A stretch of DNA of 64,000 bases from Paenibacillus silvestris (GTDB lineage Bacteria; Bacillota; Bacilli; Paenibacillales; NBRC-103111): assembly GCF_009882985.1 (NCBI RefSeq), contig NZ_WTUZ01000021.1, positions 107,508 through 171,507 of the forward strand. Reading direction: 5' to 3'. The notes beneath the pieces are model-generated. The model did not search any database. It was not told the DNA's origin and was given only the letters and a program-made list of their open reading frames with translations. Below, piece after piece: positions 17,869-27,278 of this stretch (position 1 is the stretch's first letter; each line of letters opens with the position of its first letter). The translations under genes were made by a program, and so were the position numbers.

Positions 17869-19647
17869 GTGGCCACGCAATCGCAAACTCAGACAGATAG
17901 AGCGAAAGTTTTCATAACGAAAGGGATGAACTGGATTCGTGCACATATTGCGGTAAAAATGACAATCAGCATAGTTTTGCTGCTTTTAGTCGTTAGCTCA
18001 GTATTTTCATTGTCTGGATACTGGGTCAGTAAAGGCTTAGCGACGAAGCTTGAAGATCAATTTGTACTGCGATTAACATCGAACATTCAAAACATTTCCA
18101 ACTATTTAGCTGTCATTCCTGAGCGGCCAGAAGATATAACGGACACCAAACATCCAGGCTACCTCAGAATAAAAAAACAATTCGAGGAGTTCAAGAAACA
18201 TGACACGCTCGAGAACGTGTATGTTCTGACCAAAACGTCAACGAAAGAACAGATCGTCATACTAACGGGTGTTGATGATGATTACGGCACGGAATATCCG
18301 TTTACACCGGAAATGAATGCTGCAATCACTGAGGACAAACCCATGATCAGCAGCATTTACAAAGATGACTATGGTATTCATAAATCCATATTTGTTCCAC
18401 TTCGAAACAAAAACGGCGAAAGCGTCGGCATCATTGGCATTGATTTGGATGCGAGCGTTATATCCAAAACCTATCATGATTTGTTTTGGACAATGCTGAG
18501 CATTACGCTTATCGTTTTGGCCATTGGCAGTCTAATTGCCTATTACATTAGTCGGTCTGTAACAAAACCGGTCGTTCAGCTCATGCGTGTTACAGAGAAG
18601 GTCGCTGCGGGTTATTTAACGGAACAAGTCACCATCCAGCGTACTGATGAAATTGGTAAACTGGCTGCTGCATTTAATGTGATGCGAAGGAACTTGGAGT
18701 CGCTTATCCGCCAGATGTACGACTCATCCCATATTATTACGCATACGAGTGAGCAATTGTATCAATCCGCGGATGAATCAAGTTCAAGTGCAGGATTGGT
18801 TGCTGTTTCTATGAACAGTATGTACGACGGTGTGGCTGAAGTGGTAAGTTCCATCTCAGAGAGTACTTCATCGATCGTAGAGATTAACTCAGAACTGACG
18901 GAGGTAACGACTGAAGTCAAAGAGATGCAAGAGATGGCGCATAAAGTGGGGGCACAATCAGTTGATGGTCAGCACCTTGTCGAGAAGACGCTGCACCAGA
19001 TGAACGTGATTCAAAAAGAGATGAAATCATCGCATGAAGCCGCACTTCAACTAGGAAATCGTTCGAAGGAAATCGGAGCGATTATCAATATTATTACGGA
19101 GATTGCGCAGCAGACGAATCTACTGGCTTTGAATGCTTCGATTGAAGCGGCTCGTGTCGGTGAACAAGGCAAAGGGTTTGCCGTTGTTGCCGGTGAGGTG
19201 AAGAAGCTGGCAGAGCAATCCTCGAAGGCAGCAAGTTCGATTACGGGGCTCGTCTCAGGTACGCAACAAGATAGCCATCTGGTCATGGAAAGTATCGTCC
19301 AAGGCAATCAAGCTGTTGAACAGGGGCAAACCTGGATTAATGATACCTATGAAAATTTCAAAGTAATTTTTAATGGTATTTCCGTGTTTTCCGAGCGTAC
19401 TGATCATTTGTTGCATACGCTGGAGAAAGCAGTGAGATCCTTCGAGATCATTTCGCGCGTCATGCATAAAATTTCGGGAATTACCGAAGAGCAGTCTGCC
19501 GGGTATGAGGAAGTCGCAGCGGCTGCTCAAGAGCAGAGTGCTTCGATTCAAGAAATTACTTCGGCGATTCGCCAGTTGTCGGAGATGTCCGCTCAGCTGC
19601 AAAAGTCTGTTCAAAGCTTTAAGATATCTGACCAACAGCAAGTATGA
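17869..19647 (+). CDS. Methyl-accepting chemotaxis protein
   Basis: A 592-residue chemoreceptor. First membrane helix about 29-52, extracytoplasmic dCache-like sensor about 55-205 ([26 protein letters not shown]), second helix about 208-230, HAMP about 231-285, and the signalling domain with the conserved hairpin tip [18 protein letters not shown] near 410. The GTG start has AGGAGGT nine bases upstream inside the decarboxylase end, so it is coupled to that gene. Ligand unknown; the Cache fold commonly binds amino acids, amines or organic acids. A terminator follows. Confidence 0.93.
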   Translation: MATQSQTQTDRAKVFITKGMNWIRAHIAVKMTISIVLLLLVVSSVFSLSGYWVSKGLATKLEDQFVLRLTSNIQNISNYLAVIPERPEDITDTKHPGYLRIKKQFEEFKKHDTLENVYVLTKTSTKEQIVILTGVDDDYGTEYPFTPEMNAAITEDKPMISSIYKDDYGIHKSIFVPLRNKNGESVGIIGIDLDASVISKTYHDLFWTMLSITLIVLAIGSLIAYYISRSVTKPVVQLMRVTEKVAAGYLTEQVTIQRTDEIGKLAAAFNVMRRNLESLIRQMYDSSHIITHTSEQLYQSADESSSSAGLVAVSMNSMYDGVAEVVSSISESTSSIVEINSELTEVTTEVKEMQEMAHKVGAQSVDGQHLVEKTLHQMNVIQKEMKSSHEAALQLGNRSKEIGAIINIITEIAQQTNLLALNASIEAARVGEQGKGFAVVAGEVKKLAEQSSKAASSITGLVSGTQQDSHLVMESIVQGNQAVEQGQTWINDTYENFKVIFNGISVFSERTDHLLHTLEKAVRSFEIISRVMHKISGITEEQSAGYEEVAAAAQEQSASIQEITSAIRQLSEMSAQLQKSVQSFKISDQQQV

Positions 19648-19657
19648 ATAGTTGACT

Positions 19658-19681
19658 AACCAGCCTTGGGGCTGGTTTTTT
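19658..19681 (+). terminator. Terminator after the chemoreceptor gene
   Basis: AACCAGCC pairs with GGCTGGTT, followed by T residues. Confidence 0.85.
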
Positions 19682-19740
19682 GCTATTGTGAGCCTAACCT
19701 TTAAGAGAGGTGCACCATCCCACGTGTTGGAACCATGAAG

Positions 19741-19795
19741 TTAAGAAAATCTTAAGAATTGTCTCCATAATCTGTTAAGATTCAGTGTCTATACT
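19741..19795 (+). promoter_or_regulatory. Orphan promoter region with OmpR-type repeats
   Basis: TTAAGAAAATCTTAAG at 19741 and TGTTAAGATT at 19774 repeat a TTAAGA half-site, followed by TATACT at 19790-19795. This is what an autoregulated OmpR-type operon has. The operon behind it is now a remnant (19888-20133). Confidence 0.4.
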
Positions 19796-19887
19796 AAGCC
19801 TCATGATAGCTATCAACATTTTGATTGAATTTACCAGACCAGCTTGATACGTTTAATAACACAGAATGTAAAGGGGGGATTCCCGGA

Positions 19888-20133
19888 ATGGCACAACCTA
19901 CGATACTGCTTGTCGACGACGAGAAAGAAATCATAGATATGCTGGCAATTTATTTGAAAAACGAAGGTTATAGACTGCTCCGAGCATCGGATGGCGCGGA
20001 AGCTCTGCAGGTGCTTCAGAAGGAAGAGATGCTTGCGATTGCCAAAAGTATTGTGGAGTCTCACGAAGGTGCCATTTGGGCTGAGCAAAGCAGCGGGCAA
20101 ATTCATTTTTTCGTAAAATTGAAGCTTGTTTAA
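19888..20133 (+). pseudogene. Response regulator-histidine kinase deletion fusion
   Basis: The frame begins as an OmpR/VanR-type receiver domain (MAQPTILLVDDEKEI, then LKNEGYRLLRASDGAEAL) for about 48 residues, up to QKEE. It continues without a frameshift as the C-terminal end of a sensor kinase ATPase domain (LAIAKSIVESHEGAIWAE to VKLKLV). The phospho-acceptor Asp, the DNA-binding domain, the membrane sensor and the catalytic kinase core are all missing. The simplest reading is one deletion of perhaps 1.5-2 kb inside an RR-HK operon. A ribosome site (AAAGGGGGG) and a promoter-like region remain, so an 81-residue product may be made, but it cannot signal in the normal way. Confidence 0.85.
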
Positions 20134-20161
20134 TGAATAGACGCACAAAGGGGAGTTAATT

Positions 20162-20533
20162 ATGAGACGATGGATCGTAGCTCTGATAGGTGTTGTCAGC
20201 TTACTAGGATTGATAGGCTGCTCAAAGACTATCGAATTTACAGGCAAAACGGAAGAGTGGCAAGTGGTATGTTCGGTTCATCCATCCAATCACGTGAAAG
20301 CATTTGTTATAACATATATGGGAAAAGACAGTCAGCCTGTTGAAAATGTCAGCTACTCTTTTATAGAAAGCAAAAATTTCAGTCAAAGTGGTACTAGCGA
20401 AACGAACTCGAAAAATTTGAAAATGAGCGGAAAGTCTACCGAAGAAACACCTTATGTAGAGGAAGATAGTTTTAAACTTCATATCAAATGGAATGACAAG
20501 GAGGACACGATAGCCGTAGTAAAAAAAGGTTAG
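20162..20533 (+). CDS. Small lipoprotein of unknown function
   Basis: A 123-residue protein with a lipoprotein signal peptide (MRRWIVALIGVVSLLGLIGC, lipobox LIGC, Cys20). The mature part is short and hydrophilic with a likely single beta-sandwich (WQVVCSVHP, AFVITYMG, FKLHIKWND). The ATG follows AAAGGGGAG. It sits 28 bases after the RR-HK remnant and could once have belonged to that operon. No family recognised. Confidence 0.75.
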   Translation: MRRWIVALIGVVSLLGLIGCSKTIEFTGKTEEWQVVCSVHPSNHVKAFVITYMGKDSQPVENVSYSFIESKNFSQSGTSETNSKNLKMSGKSTEETPYVEEDSFKLHIKWNDKEDTIAVVKKG

Positions 20534-20599
20534 CAATCCCGCCAGAGACTACATGTGCATGCTTAGCTACGCGAATGATCGGGTACTAGGAATAGTTAG

Positions 20600-20638
20600 T
20601 ACTTCTCAAAACGTATATCTTAAGTACAATGAGAAGTA
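20600..20638 (+). promoter_or_regulatory. Inverted repeat upstream of the DUF2157 gene
   Basis: TACTTCTCA and TGAGAAGTA are perfect complementary arms 21 bases apart, ending 22 bases before the ATG. There is no T run, so an operator or leader stem is more likely than a terminator. Confidence 0.4.
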
Positions 20639-20660
20639 AGACGAGAGGAGGTCATGCATC

Positions 20661-22895
20661 ATGAACTCGAAATGGATTACGATTCAATTGGGCTATGTGC
20701 TGGGAGCCAGTTCCCTTCTAACTGCCATTGTATATTTCTTTGCTACAAACTGGGAACAATTAAACCGCTGGGAGAAATTTGTGCCAGCATTTCTGCTTAT
20801 TCTCGGCTTCTATGGATTATCAGTTTGGCTGTCCAATCAAGCAGGCCGGCAGTTTCTAAGTAAGCTTAGTCTGTTTGCTAGCTGCGTTTCCTTTGGTGTC
20901 GGGGCAGGGCTCATTGGGCAAACCTATAACTCCCATGCGGATAGCTACACATTGTTTGCGATCTGGTTTATCCCGGCATTTCTTTTTGCTATATGGACGA
21001 GGTGGCAGCCCTTTTACATCCTAGCGTATATCCTTGGGCATTTGGCTTATTGCTTTTACTTTTTCCCGCAGGGGGAAGGGAGAGGGGATTCGGAGGGTGT
21101 CCAAATCGCGATTTGGGTAGGACTCGCTATTGCAAACGGCATACTTTATCTACTAACAGAGCGTGGCATTTTACACTCATCGTTGTTGAAGTGGATTTCA
21201 TTTCAAGCTGGTATAGGCATACTGCTCATGCTTTCAAACTCGTACGCATTCGAAGATTATGGAATTTACATGAATCTGCCCCTAGTAGCTATTCTAGCGG
21301 CAGCCGTATGGTATTCCCATAAGACACGTAACAAAGCTTACCTGTTGTTCTCAGGTTTATGGATTTCAGCCGCGATTACGTTCAAATACATTGAACTTAT
21401 CGTTCACTATTATAACGAGCTTTTTTTCATCGCGAGTTTGGTATTTGTAATTGTTTTCATCGGTGCGAATGTCAAGTTCATGACATTTATTCGTGCCTGG
21501 CAGCCTGCCGAGAAGCCAAGGAATGGTGAACTCGGTGGCGAGGAAGTTGAGCACGATAAATCGGAAGGTGATTTTACCAAATGGATTGTACGCGTTCTCA
21601 CGGTTTCCGTTGTTATTATTGGTTCGCTGTTAGGCAGTCTGACGGTTGTTGGCATTGTTACGCTGGTGTTGGGGTTTGAGAACCCTGAGAATGTGTTGAT
21701 GGGTTTTGGACTTGTTGTTGTCACTGGCATGATCTTTCTGAACAAGTTAAATGCTCTAGTCCGGTACACAATACTCATCAGCGGACTGCTTCTGGGAGCG
21801 GGAGCGGCTGTGTTTGCAGAAAATGTCGCTGTTCTATTCGCTTTCTTAGCGCTAACAATCGCTGCATTTATCTATATTGCCGGGACCGTGCATCGCATCT
21901 TTTTCTTCCTGGCAGCAATTTTGATTACAGCTGCGATACTATCCAATTGGATCAATAGCAGTGTTGTCATTATGACTATAATTGCAGGTCTATTATTCAT
22001 CCTGTTTGCAGGCGGGCAGGTTATTCGGAACGCTGCAGTTAGGCAGCCAGTGCTGTATAGCAGCTATCCGTCCTTATTATTAACATTGTTTGCCCTAACC
22101 TTCATGACCGAGTCAGCCTGGTATTACATCACCAATGCACTGTTTTTTGTTCTTGTTGTGCTTGCCTTAGTTATTAGCAAACAGCTGAAGATCCGCTGGA
22201 TCTTTGCGTGGTCGATGGGCTTTTGGACGGCTTTCCTCGTGTACAAATATTACGATTTAGCTTGGAAGCTGCTGCACAAATCGGTTACGTTCGCTATGAT
22301 TGGCATCCTGATTCTGATCTTTACTCTTTGGTATGAAAAGAGACATCGGCTTGAAGCGGCCGAACCAGAAGCTAGCCCTTCAGCGAATGATAAGACGAAC
22401 CGAATCCTTATTGCGGTGCTAGTGCTGCTGCAAATCGCGGCTATGTCGATACAAATTGGCAAAAGCGAATACCTGCTCTCCCACGGGCAGCTCGTCAAGC
22501 TCCAGCTTGAACCGCTAGACCCTCGTTCACTTATTCAAGGTGATTATGTGCGGCTCCGCTACACGATTTCTCAGCCGCCGATCCTTGATTCTAAGAATGG
22601 TGAGGTGCCGTCTAAGCAAAAAATCGCTGTTGTGCTTGCTCCGAACACAGCTACTGGTGTGCATGAATTCAGCCGCGTTTATACGAATGGCGAGGTGCTT
22701 GGCCCAGGAGAAGTTCGTATTAATGGTACGCGGACTGGATACGAGGGGATAAAATATGGGATTGAAACTTACTTCATCCCAGAGGGAACTGGCCGCAACT
22801 ACGAGCAGCATGCGAAGTTCGCGGAAGTGAAAGTTTCTGCTGGCGGAGATGCCATTCTTGAGCGTCTTCTCCTGCAACAAACGGTTGTTCAATAA
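20661..22895 (+). CDS. DUF2157 / GDYXXLXY-domain integral membrane protein
   Basis: A 744-residue membrane protein. The N-terminal DUF2157 region (LGYVLGASSLLTAIVYFFA, NWEQLNRWEKF) is followed by many hydrophobic helices up to about residue 600. The C-terminal soluble domain (about 610-744) carries the diagnostic LIQGDYVRLRY. This fusion is widespread in bacteria and uncharacterised; a sensor or envelope role is only a guess. AGAGGAGG precedes the ATG. An inverted repeat lies in the leader. Confidence 0.85.
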   Translation: MNSKWITIQLGYVLGASSLLTAIVYFFATNWEQLNRWEKFVPAFLLILGFYGLSVWLSNQAGRQFLSKLSLFASCVSFGVGAGLIGQTYNSHADSYTLFAIWFIPAFLFAIWTRWQPFYILAYILGHLAYCFYFFPQGEGRGDSEGVQIAIWVGLAIANGILYLLTERGILHSSLLKWISFQAGIGILLMLSNSYAFEDYGIYMNLPLVAILAAAVWYSHKTRNKAYLLFSGLWISAAITFKYIELIVHYYNELFFIASLVFVIVFIGANVKFMTFIRAWQPAEKPRNGELGGEEVEHDKSEGDFTKWIVRVLTVSVVIIGSLLGSLTVVGIVTLVLGFENPENVLMGFGLVVVTGMIFLNKLNALVRYTILISGLLLGAGAAVFAENVAVLFAFLALTIAAFIYIAGTVHRIFFFLAAILITAAILSNWINSSVVIMTIIAGLLFILFAGGQVIRNAAVRQPVLYSSYPSLLLTLFALTFMTESAWYYITNALFFVLVVLALVISKQLKIRWIFAWSMGFWTAFLVYKYYDLAWKLLHKSVTFAMIGILILIFTLWYEKRHRLEAAEPEASPSANDKTNRILIAVLVLLQIAAMSIQIGKSEYLLSHGQLVKLQLEPLDPRSLIQGDYVRLRYTISQPPILDSKNGEVPSKQKIAVVLAPNTATGVHEFSRVYTNGEVLGPGEVRINGTRTGYEGIKYGIETYFIPEGTGRNYEQHAKFAEVKVSAGGDAILERLLLQQTVVQ

Positions 22896-22954
22896 TGATT
22901 AATGTGGTAAAATAACCCGATCTTTGCAAGCAAAAGAGAGGGGTAGCTGTTCGG

Positions 22955-23830
22955 ATGTGGCTCATGTATTCCGTACTTGCGGCTTTCAGTTTCGGGCTGC
23001 GAGGCGTTCTGTATCACTGGTCAAGCCAGCAATCATTAAATCGGAATGTGCTGCTATGCGGCACATTTTTTATGGGGGCATTAATTAGCGCCATATGCGC
23101 CCTCCTTTTACAACAAGCTTGGACGATGTCTGCGCTCATTGGTGTTCAAATGGGGTTGTTTTCCTTTGGGGCTAATGCCAGTATGTTCAAGGGTTTCGCC
23201 GTAGGAAAAGCATCACTTGTCGCAATCCTCACCGGTTTGCCATCTGTCGTTGTCGTATTCGTTGCGTATCTGATTTGGGACGAACGACTTAACTTCATGC
23301 AGTTTCTAGCCTTTGTCATTATTGTTATCGGAATTCTGGTCGTGCGTTACTCCAATGATATTACGCTCAAAAATTTGCAAGGCGCGGGATGGGGAGCGTT
23401 AGCTTTGATTCTTTTTGCGGGCAATGATTTGTCCAGCAAATGGACGACATTGGTGTCGGCCCCATTGTTTCCGACATTGTTCTGTATGTTTGCAACCGGA
23501 TCCATCTGTTTTGGACTGTGGTGGTTAAGGGATCAGAAGCAAGGCGACAATACCCAGGTCAAAGTAGCAGCTGCCTCAGGCTGGACGGAACGACGGACAT
23601 TTCTGTTTGGGATGATCGTGGGCATTACGAATGTGGTCGGCATGATTTTCATTATTCATGGATTTGATCACGGCAAAGCAGGCTTAGTTTCTGCTGTTGT
23701 TGCATTGAATGTACTGATTGTGCTGCTGTATACGCGATTTGTTTTGAAGGATAAATTTTCAAAGATGGAACAGTCTGGATTGGCCTTGGCATTCATTGGT
23801 ATCTTAATGATGAAATTAGTTGCCTCTTGA
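22955..23830 (+). CDS. EamA/DMT family transporter
   Basis: A 291-residue protein with ten hydrophobic helices in two repeated halves, the EamA (drug/metabolite transporter) fold. The first half ends with a conserved FLAFVIIVIGILVVRYS-like helix and the second with LALAFIGILMMKLV. AGAGAGGGG lies before the ATG. Likely exports a small metabolite; substrate unknown. It is followed by the argS T-box leader. Confidence 0.85.
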   Translation: MWLMYSVLAAFSFGLRGVLYHWSSQQSLNRNVLLCGTFFMGALISAICALLLQQAWTMSALIGVQMGLFSFGANASMFKGFAVGKASLVAILTGLPSVVVVFVAYLIWDERLNFMQFLAFVIIVIGILVVRYSNDITLKNLQGAGWGALALILFAGNDLSSKWTTLVSAPLFPTLFCMFATGSICFGLWWLRDQKQGDNTQVKVAAASGWTERRTFLFGMIVGITNVVGMIFIIHGFDHGKAGLVSAVVALNVLIVLLYTRFVLKDKFSKMEQSGLALAFIGILMMKLVAS

Positions 23831-23879
23831 CAACTAGAGAATATTAAAGTAATATTCAGTCAATTCATAACTTGATATG

Positions 23880-24119
23880 TAACATTGATGAACAGGACAG
23901 TAGTTCTTGTCAGACAGTCGCAGCGAGCCGGAAAGGGTGGGAACCGGTACGAATGTCAGGAACGAAGCGGACCTGGGAAATGGTCTTCCGAACGGAGTAG
24001 TAGGGAGATCCGGCATAAGCCGTTATCGTTGGAGGGGTTAAATCTGCTGATTTAACACTTAGAGTGGTACCGCGGGAATGAACAGCTCTCGTCTCTTATT
24101 TAGAGACGGGGGCTTTTTT
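23880..24119 (+). ncRNA. T-box leader of argS (specifier CGG, arginine)
   Basis: A T-box riboswitch. The conserved T-box AGAGTGGTACCGCGG is at 24061-24075. In stem I, CAGG (23893) pairs with CCTG (23972) and GTTC (23903) pairs with GAAC (23960), leaving GAAGCGGA as the specifier-loop strand. CGG at 23968-23970, followed by A, is the arginine specifier codon and matches the downstream gene. The antiterminator bulge reads TGGT, complementary to an ACCA tRNA end. The competing terminator is at 24084-24119. Uncharged tRNA-Arg should turn argS on. Confidence 0.93.
24084..24119 (+). terminator. T-box terminator hairpin
   Basis: AGCTCTCGTCTC pairs with GAGACGGGGGCT and is followed by TTTTTT. Its left arm competes with the antiterminator formed by the T-box. 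Confidence 0.88.
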
Positions 24120-24153
24120 GCATACAAATAAGGTGATTTGGGAGGAAAATACC

Positions 24154-26040
24154 ATGATTCAGCAGTTACTAACCGTTGAGATTGAGCAGCACGTCGAGGC
24201 CATGTTCCAGGAGTCAGGGATCCAGCGTCCAGCCGACTTGAAAATTCTTACCGAGCATCCGGCTCACCCGGAGCATGGGGACTACAGTTCGAACATCGCC
24301 ATGCTTTTAGCCAAAATATTACGTAAATCCCCTTTGCAGATCGCTGGGGAGCTCCAAAGCCGCATGGAACAGAACGGGCTTGTCCAGGGTTTGTTTCGCA
24401 AGTCAGCTGCTGTTGCACCTGGTTTTCTGAATTTCTATATCAACTGGGATGTATGGGCTAATGGAGAATATCAAGCTCCTATTAAGCGTGTTACTCCCAG
24501 CCCAAAAAGCAAAGTGTTGGTCGAACATACCTCGATCAATCCGAACAAAGCCGCGCATGTTGGTCATTTGAGAAATTCCTGTATCGGTGACTCGTTGTCG
24601 CGTATGCTTGCGCATGCAGGTTACGAAGTAGAGGTTCACAACTATATTGATGACCTTGGGAATCAATTAGCAGATACGGTTGTAGGTATTCTGCACACGC
24701 AAACTGAGGGAAGTTTTCCGCGATTCGGAGATTTTTGTTGGGAAACCTACGCCAAGGTGAATCAAGCGTATAAAGCGCAGCCAGAGCTGGTCGAGCAGCG
24801 TTCAGTAGTCCTGCATGCCATTGAGAGCGGGACCTCGAATCTTGCCTGGATGGGAGCTCTGGTGGCAGAGCGAATTGTACGTGAGCAGTTGGATGAAATG
24901 AAGCAATTCGGTATTTCCTACGATGTACTGGTATGGGAAAGCAGCATTGTTCGCGCAGGATTTTGGGATACAACCTTTGAGCTGCTGAGCAAAACGGAAA
25001 TGTTTCACAAGGTGACGGAGGGGAAATTAGCAGGCTGTTGGGTACTGAAGAATCTTGATGAAGGGGGAGAAACGCCAGCAGACAACCAAGATTTTCAAGG
25101 GGATAAGGTGCTTGTTCGTTCCAATGGCATTCTCACCTACACAGCGAAGGATATCGCTTATCATCTGTGGAAATTCGGTTTGCTTCAAAATGATTTTGTG
25201 TATAAAAAGTGGGAGGACGGCCTATGGTCAACGGCTGCCCAAGGAAGTAAGAAAGCCATTGGGCATGCAGATATGGTCATTAACGTCATCGACTATCGTC
25301 AGCAATATCCGCAAGAAATGGTGAAGCTGGCTCTTGACGTTCTTGGTTATGAGCAGCAGGCCAGCCAGCTCAAGCATGTGAGCTACGGTGTCGTCTCTTT
25401 GAGTCCGGATACAGCGGCAGGGCTTGGCCTGGATACTACGGAACGCAAAAGTTCCTATGCGATGTCAGGGCGTCAAGGCATTGGCATTAAAGTCGCAGAC
25501 CTTCTGGATCGCATGGAGAAAGTGATAGATGCCAAACGTTCAAGAAAAGCGGGAATATCGAGCATATCCATCGCCGCAGCTTCGATCCGTTACTATTTGC
25601 TGAAATACCAGCTGCAAACGGAAGTGATTTTTGATCTGGAGCAGGCTACCGAAGTGACGGGGAATACAGGCGTGTACTTGCTTTATGCCTATGCGAGAGC
25701 GAACCGTATTTTGGACAAAGCGAAGAAAGATGATCGCCTGCAAACCGTCGAAGTGAGGTTCAATGGAAACCTCCTGGAAGACCAGGAGTATCAACTGCTG
25801 AGGCATATCGCTTACTGGCCGGAAACGTTGGAGAATGCTACTACACAATTGGCTCCCAGCTTGATTTGTCATTACGCATTTGAGTTGGCTTCGCTATTCA
25901 ATCATTTCTATAGTGCTTGTCCGGTTCTAAAAGGAAGCGAAGAAAGCATCACGCACCGCTTATGGATCACTCAAACGGTGAAGGCTACGCTGCATGAAGC
26001 GCTTGAGCTGCTTGGTATGCCGACTCCTAAGCGCTTATAA
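24154..26040 (+). CDS. argS: Arginyl-tRNA synthetase
   Basis: A 628-residue class I aminoacyl-tRNA synthetase. N-terminal additional domain about 1-110 (GDYSSNIAM), catalytic domain with the HIGH-type motif NKAAHVGHLRNS near 125 and NYIDDLGNQ, the KMSKS region replaced by YAMSGRQGIGIKV as in many ArgS, and the C-terminal DALR anticodon-binding domain (about 510-628). ATG 24154 follows GGGAGG; the in-frame ATG at 24118 overlaps the terminator T run and is not the start. Controlled by the T-box upstream. Confidence 0.97.
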   Translation: MIQQLLTVEIEQHVEAMFQESGIQRPADLKILTEHPAHPEHGDYSSNIAMLLAKILRKSPLQIAGELQSRMEQNGLVQGLFRKSAAVAPGFLNFYINWDVWANGEYQAPIKRVTPSPKSKVLVEHTSINPNKAAHVGHLRNSCIGDSLSRMLAHAGYEVEVHNYIDDLGNQLADTVVGILHTQTEGSFPRFGDFCWETYAKVNQAYKAQPELVEQRSVVLHAIESGTSNLAWMGALVAERIVREQLDEMKQFGISYDVLVWESSIVRAGFWDTTFELLSKTEMFHKVTEGKLAGCWVLKNLDEGGETPADNQDFQGDKVLVRSNGILTYTAKDIAYHLWKFGLLQNDFVYKKWEDGLWSTAAQGSKKAIGHADMVINVIDYRQQYPQEMVKLALDVLGYEQQASQLKHVSYGVVSLSPDTAAGLGLDTTERKSSYAMSGRQGIGIKVADLLDRMEKVIDAKRSRKAGISSISIAAASIRYYLLKYQLQTEVIFDLEQATEVTGNTGVYLLYAYARANRILDKAKKDDRLQTVEVRFNGNLLEDQEYQLLRHIAYWPETLENATTQLAPSLICHYAFELASLFNHFYSACPVLKGSEESITHRLWITQTVKATLHEALELLGMPTPKRL

Positions 26041-26161
26041 AAAATTCATTCGATTGAGCCCATTGTGCTCCCCATATGTACTTGCTGATACAGCCTGTCA
26101 GCGTGATGCATATGCTACAGCAATAGACGCGTTGTTATTGCGCTTGCGAGGGGGGCTAAGT

Positions 26162-26332
26162 GTGCTTCGATCAAAGGTAAAGACATACCGATATCGCATC
26201 GGTAAAAAGAATGTGATCGTCATTCACATCCATCAAATGGCCCAAGCATCGGCCAAGGTTGGCAATGCACTCGCTAGTAATGCTTTGAATATTCAAATTT
26301 ACAAAAAAAATAAAAAGCACAAAAAGCGCTGA
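26162..26332 (+). CDS. Small basic protein, unknown
   Basis: A 56-residue, Lys/Arg-rich protein. GAGGGGGG lies six bases before GTG 26162. It has an ordered middle (NVIVIHIHQMAQASAKVGNAL) and a basic tail (KKNKKHKKR). The open frame extends upstream into the end of argS, but the ribosome site marks this start. The next gene is also tiny, basic and of similar layout. Such genes in spore formers are often spore or coat proteins; that is a guess here. Confidence 0.5.
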   Translation: MLRSKVKTYRYRIGKKNVIVIHIHQMAQASAKVGNALASNALNIQIYKKNKKHKKR

Positions 26333-26391
26333 CCCCTTCATGTTATGAGGAGCATGAAGCATCCATGTTCGATGAGAGGGGGTGGTGATGT

Positions 26392-26541
26392 ATGCAGCGC
26401 AAATCAAACAAGAAATCGAGCTACAGCAGCGGGAAAACGAAGGTGAGAGTGAGACAATCCGCGAGCGCAACCATTGGTCAAGGAGGAAACTCGATCTCGG
26501 TGAACGCGTCTGAGGTTGGTGTCGTCCGCATTCGTCCCTAA
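26392..26541 (+). CDS. Small basic Ser/Lys-rich protein, unknown
   Basis: A 49-residue protein starting MQRKSNKKSSYSSGKTK and ending VGVVRIRP. GAGGGGGTGG precedes the ATG. Its middle SASATIGQGGNSISVNAS is low-complexity beta-like sequence. It lies 59 bases after the 56-residue protein gene and may be in the same transcript. Too short for confident family assignment; a coat-type structural role is possible. Confidence 0.5.
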   Translation: MQRKSNKKSSYSSGKTKVRVRQSASATIGQGGNSISVNASEVGVVRIRP

Positions 26542-26631
26542 AAATGCAACAATAGCTTTCTGATCTGGATCAAATGCGGTACAATAGGAATATTCGTGCC
26601 AATATGAATGATTCAGGAGGCTTTTACCACA

Positions 26632-27264
26632 ATGACAGAAAAAGAGATCGAAACACAAACCGAAGAAAATAACGCACAAGATTTGGAACAAGAGCAGGCC
26701 CAGATCATTATGACTTGGTTTCAGCACATGAACGAAGTTATGAAGGCGCAATTTCCCGAATATGAAGTCGAGGGACAAATCGGAAATAATCCAACGTATG
26801 GCCCGATGTTTGCTTTTACACTTAAAAAAGATGAGAAGTTCACGTCATGTGGATTTTTCTTAAATGAAATTATGAGAAATTTCCAAACCAATCCAAATGC
26901 TGGACTCTGGCTTTCTTCCTTCTTTGTGGACTTGTTGAGAAGCCCGGAGAATCATCCGCTTCCTAATCCTCCGCAAACCGAAGACCAGGCGAAAGAACTT
27001 CTGGATAAACATATTGTTCCTTACTGCGCATCAGCTGTTCGCGAAGAGTTCCCTGACCAAAAGATTTATGTGGATTTGGAGCTTAATGAAGAGCATGGTC
27101 CGGTTCTGGAAGCCGGATTCGTTGCTGTACAAGATGGCAATAACACTTGTGCGCTTCCGCTGCAATATTTAATGACATTGTTCTTATTGAACCGTGATCC
27201 AGCTGAGCCTCTGATTCAAGCGATGTACCGCTTGTACGAAGAGAATAATCTAGGTCAGGCCTAA
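26632..27264 (+). CDS. Hypothetical cytoplasmic protein
   Basis: A 210-residue acidic protein with no membrane segment. Two similar halves seem present: an EYEVEGQIGNNPTYGPMFAF region (about 45-65) and a QKIYVDLELNEEHGPVLEAGF region (about 145-166), each followed by a helical stretch, which suggests an internal duplication. CAGGAGG lies 11 bases before ATG 26632; the ATG at 26608 precedes that site. I do not recognise the family. Confidence 0.75.
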   Translation: MTEKEIETQTEENNAQDLEQEQAQIIMTWFQHMNEVMKAQFPEYEVEGQIGNNPTYGPMFAFTLKKDEKFTSCGFFLNEIMRNFQTNPNAGLWLSSFFVDLLRSPENHPLPNPPQTEDQAKELLDKHIVPYCASAVREEFPDQKIYVDLELNEEHGPVLEAGFVAVQDGNNTCALPLQYLMTLFLLNRDPAEPLIQAMYRLYEENNLGQA

Positions 27265-27278
27265 TCCTTTCGTAAAAA

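Noticed and set aside
19825..19887. Upstream extension of the RR-HK fusion frame
   Set aside because: The receiver domain begins at ATG 19888 behind AAAGGGGGG; the extra 21 codons lie before that site.
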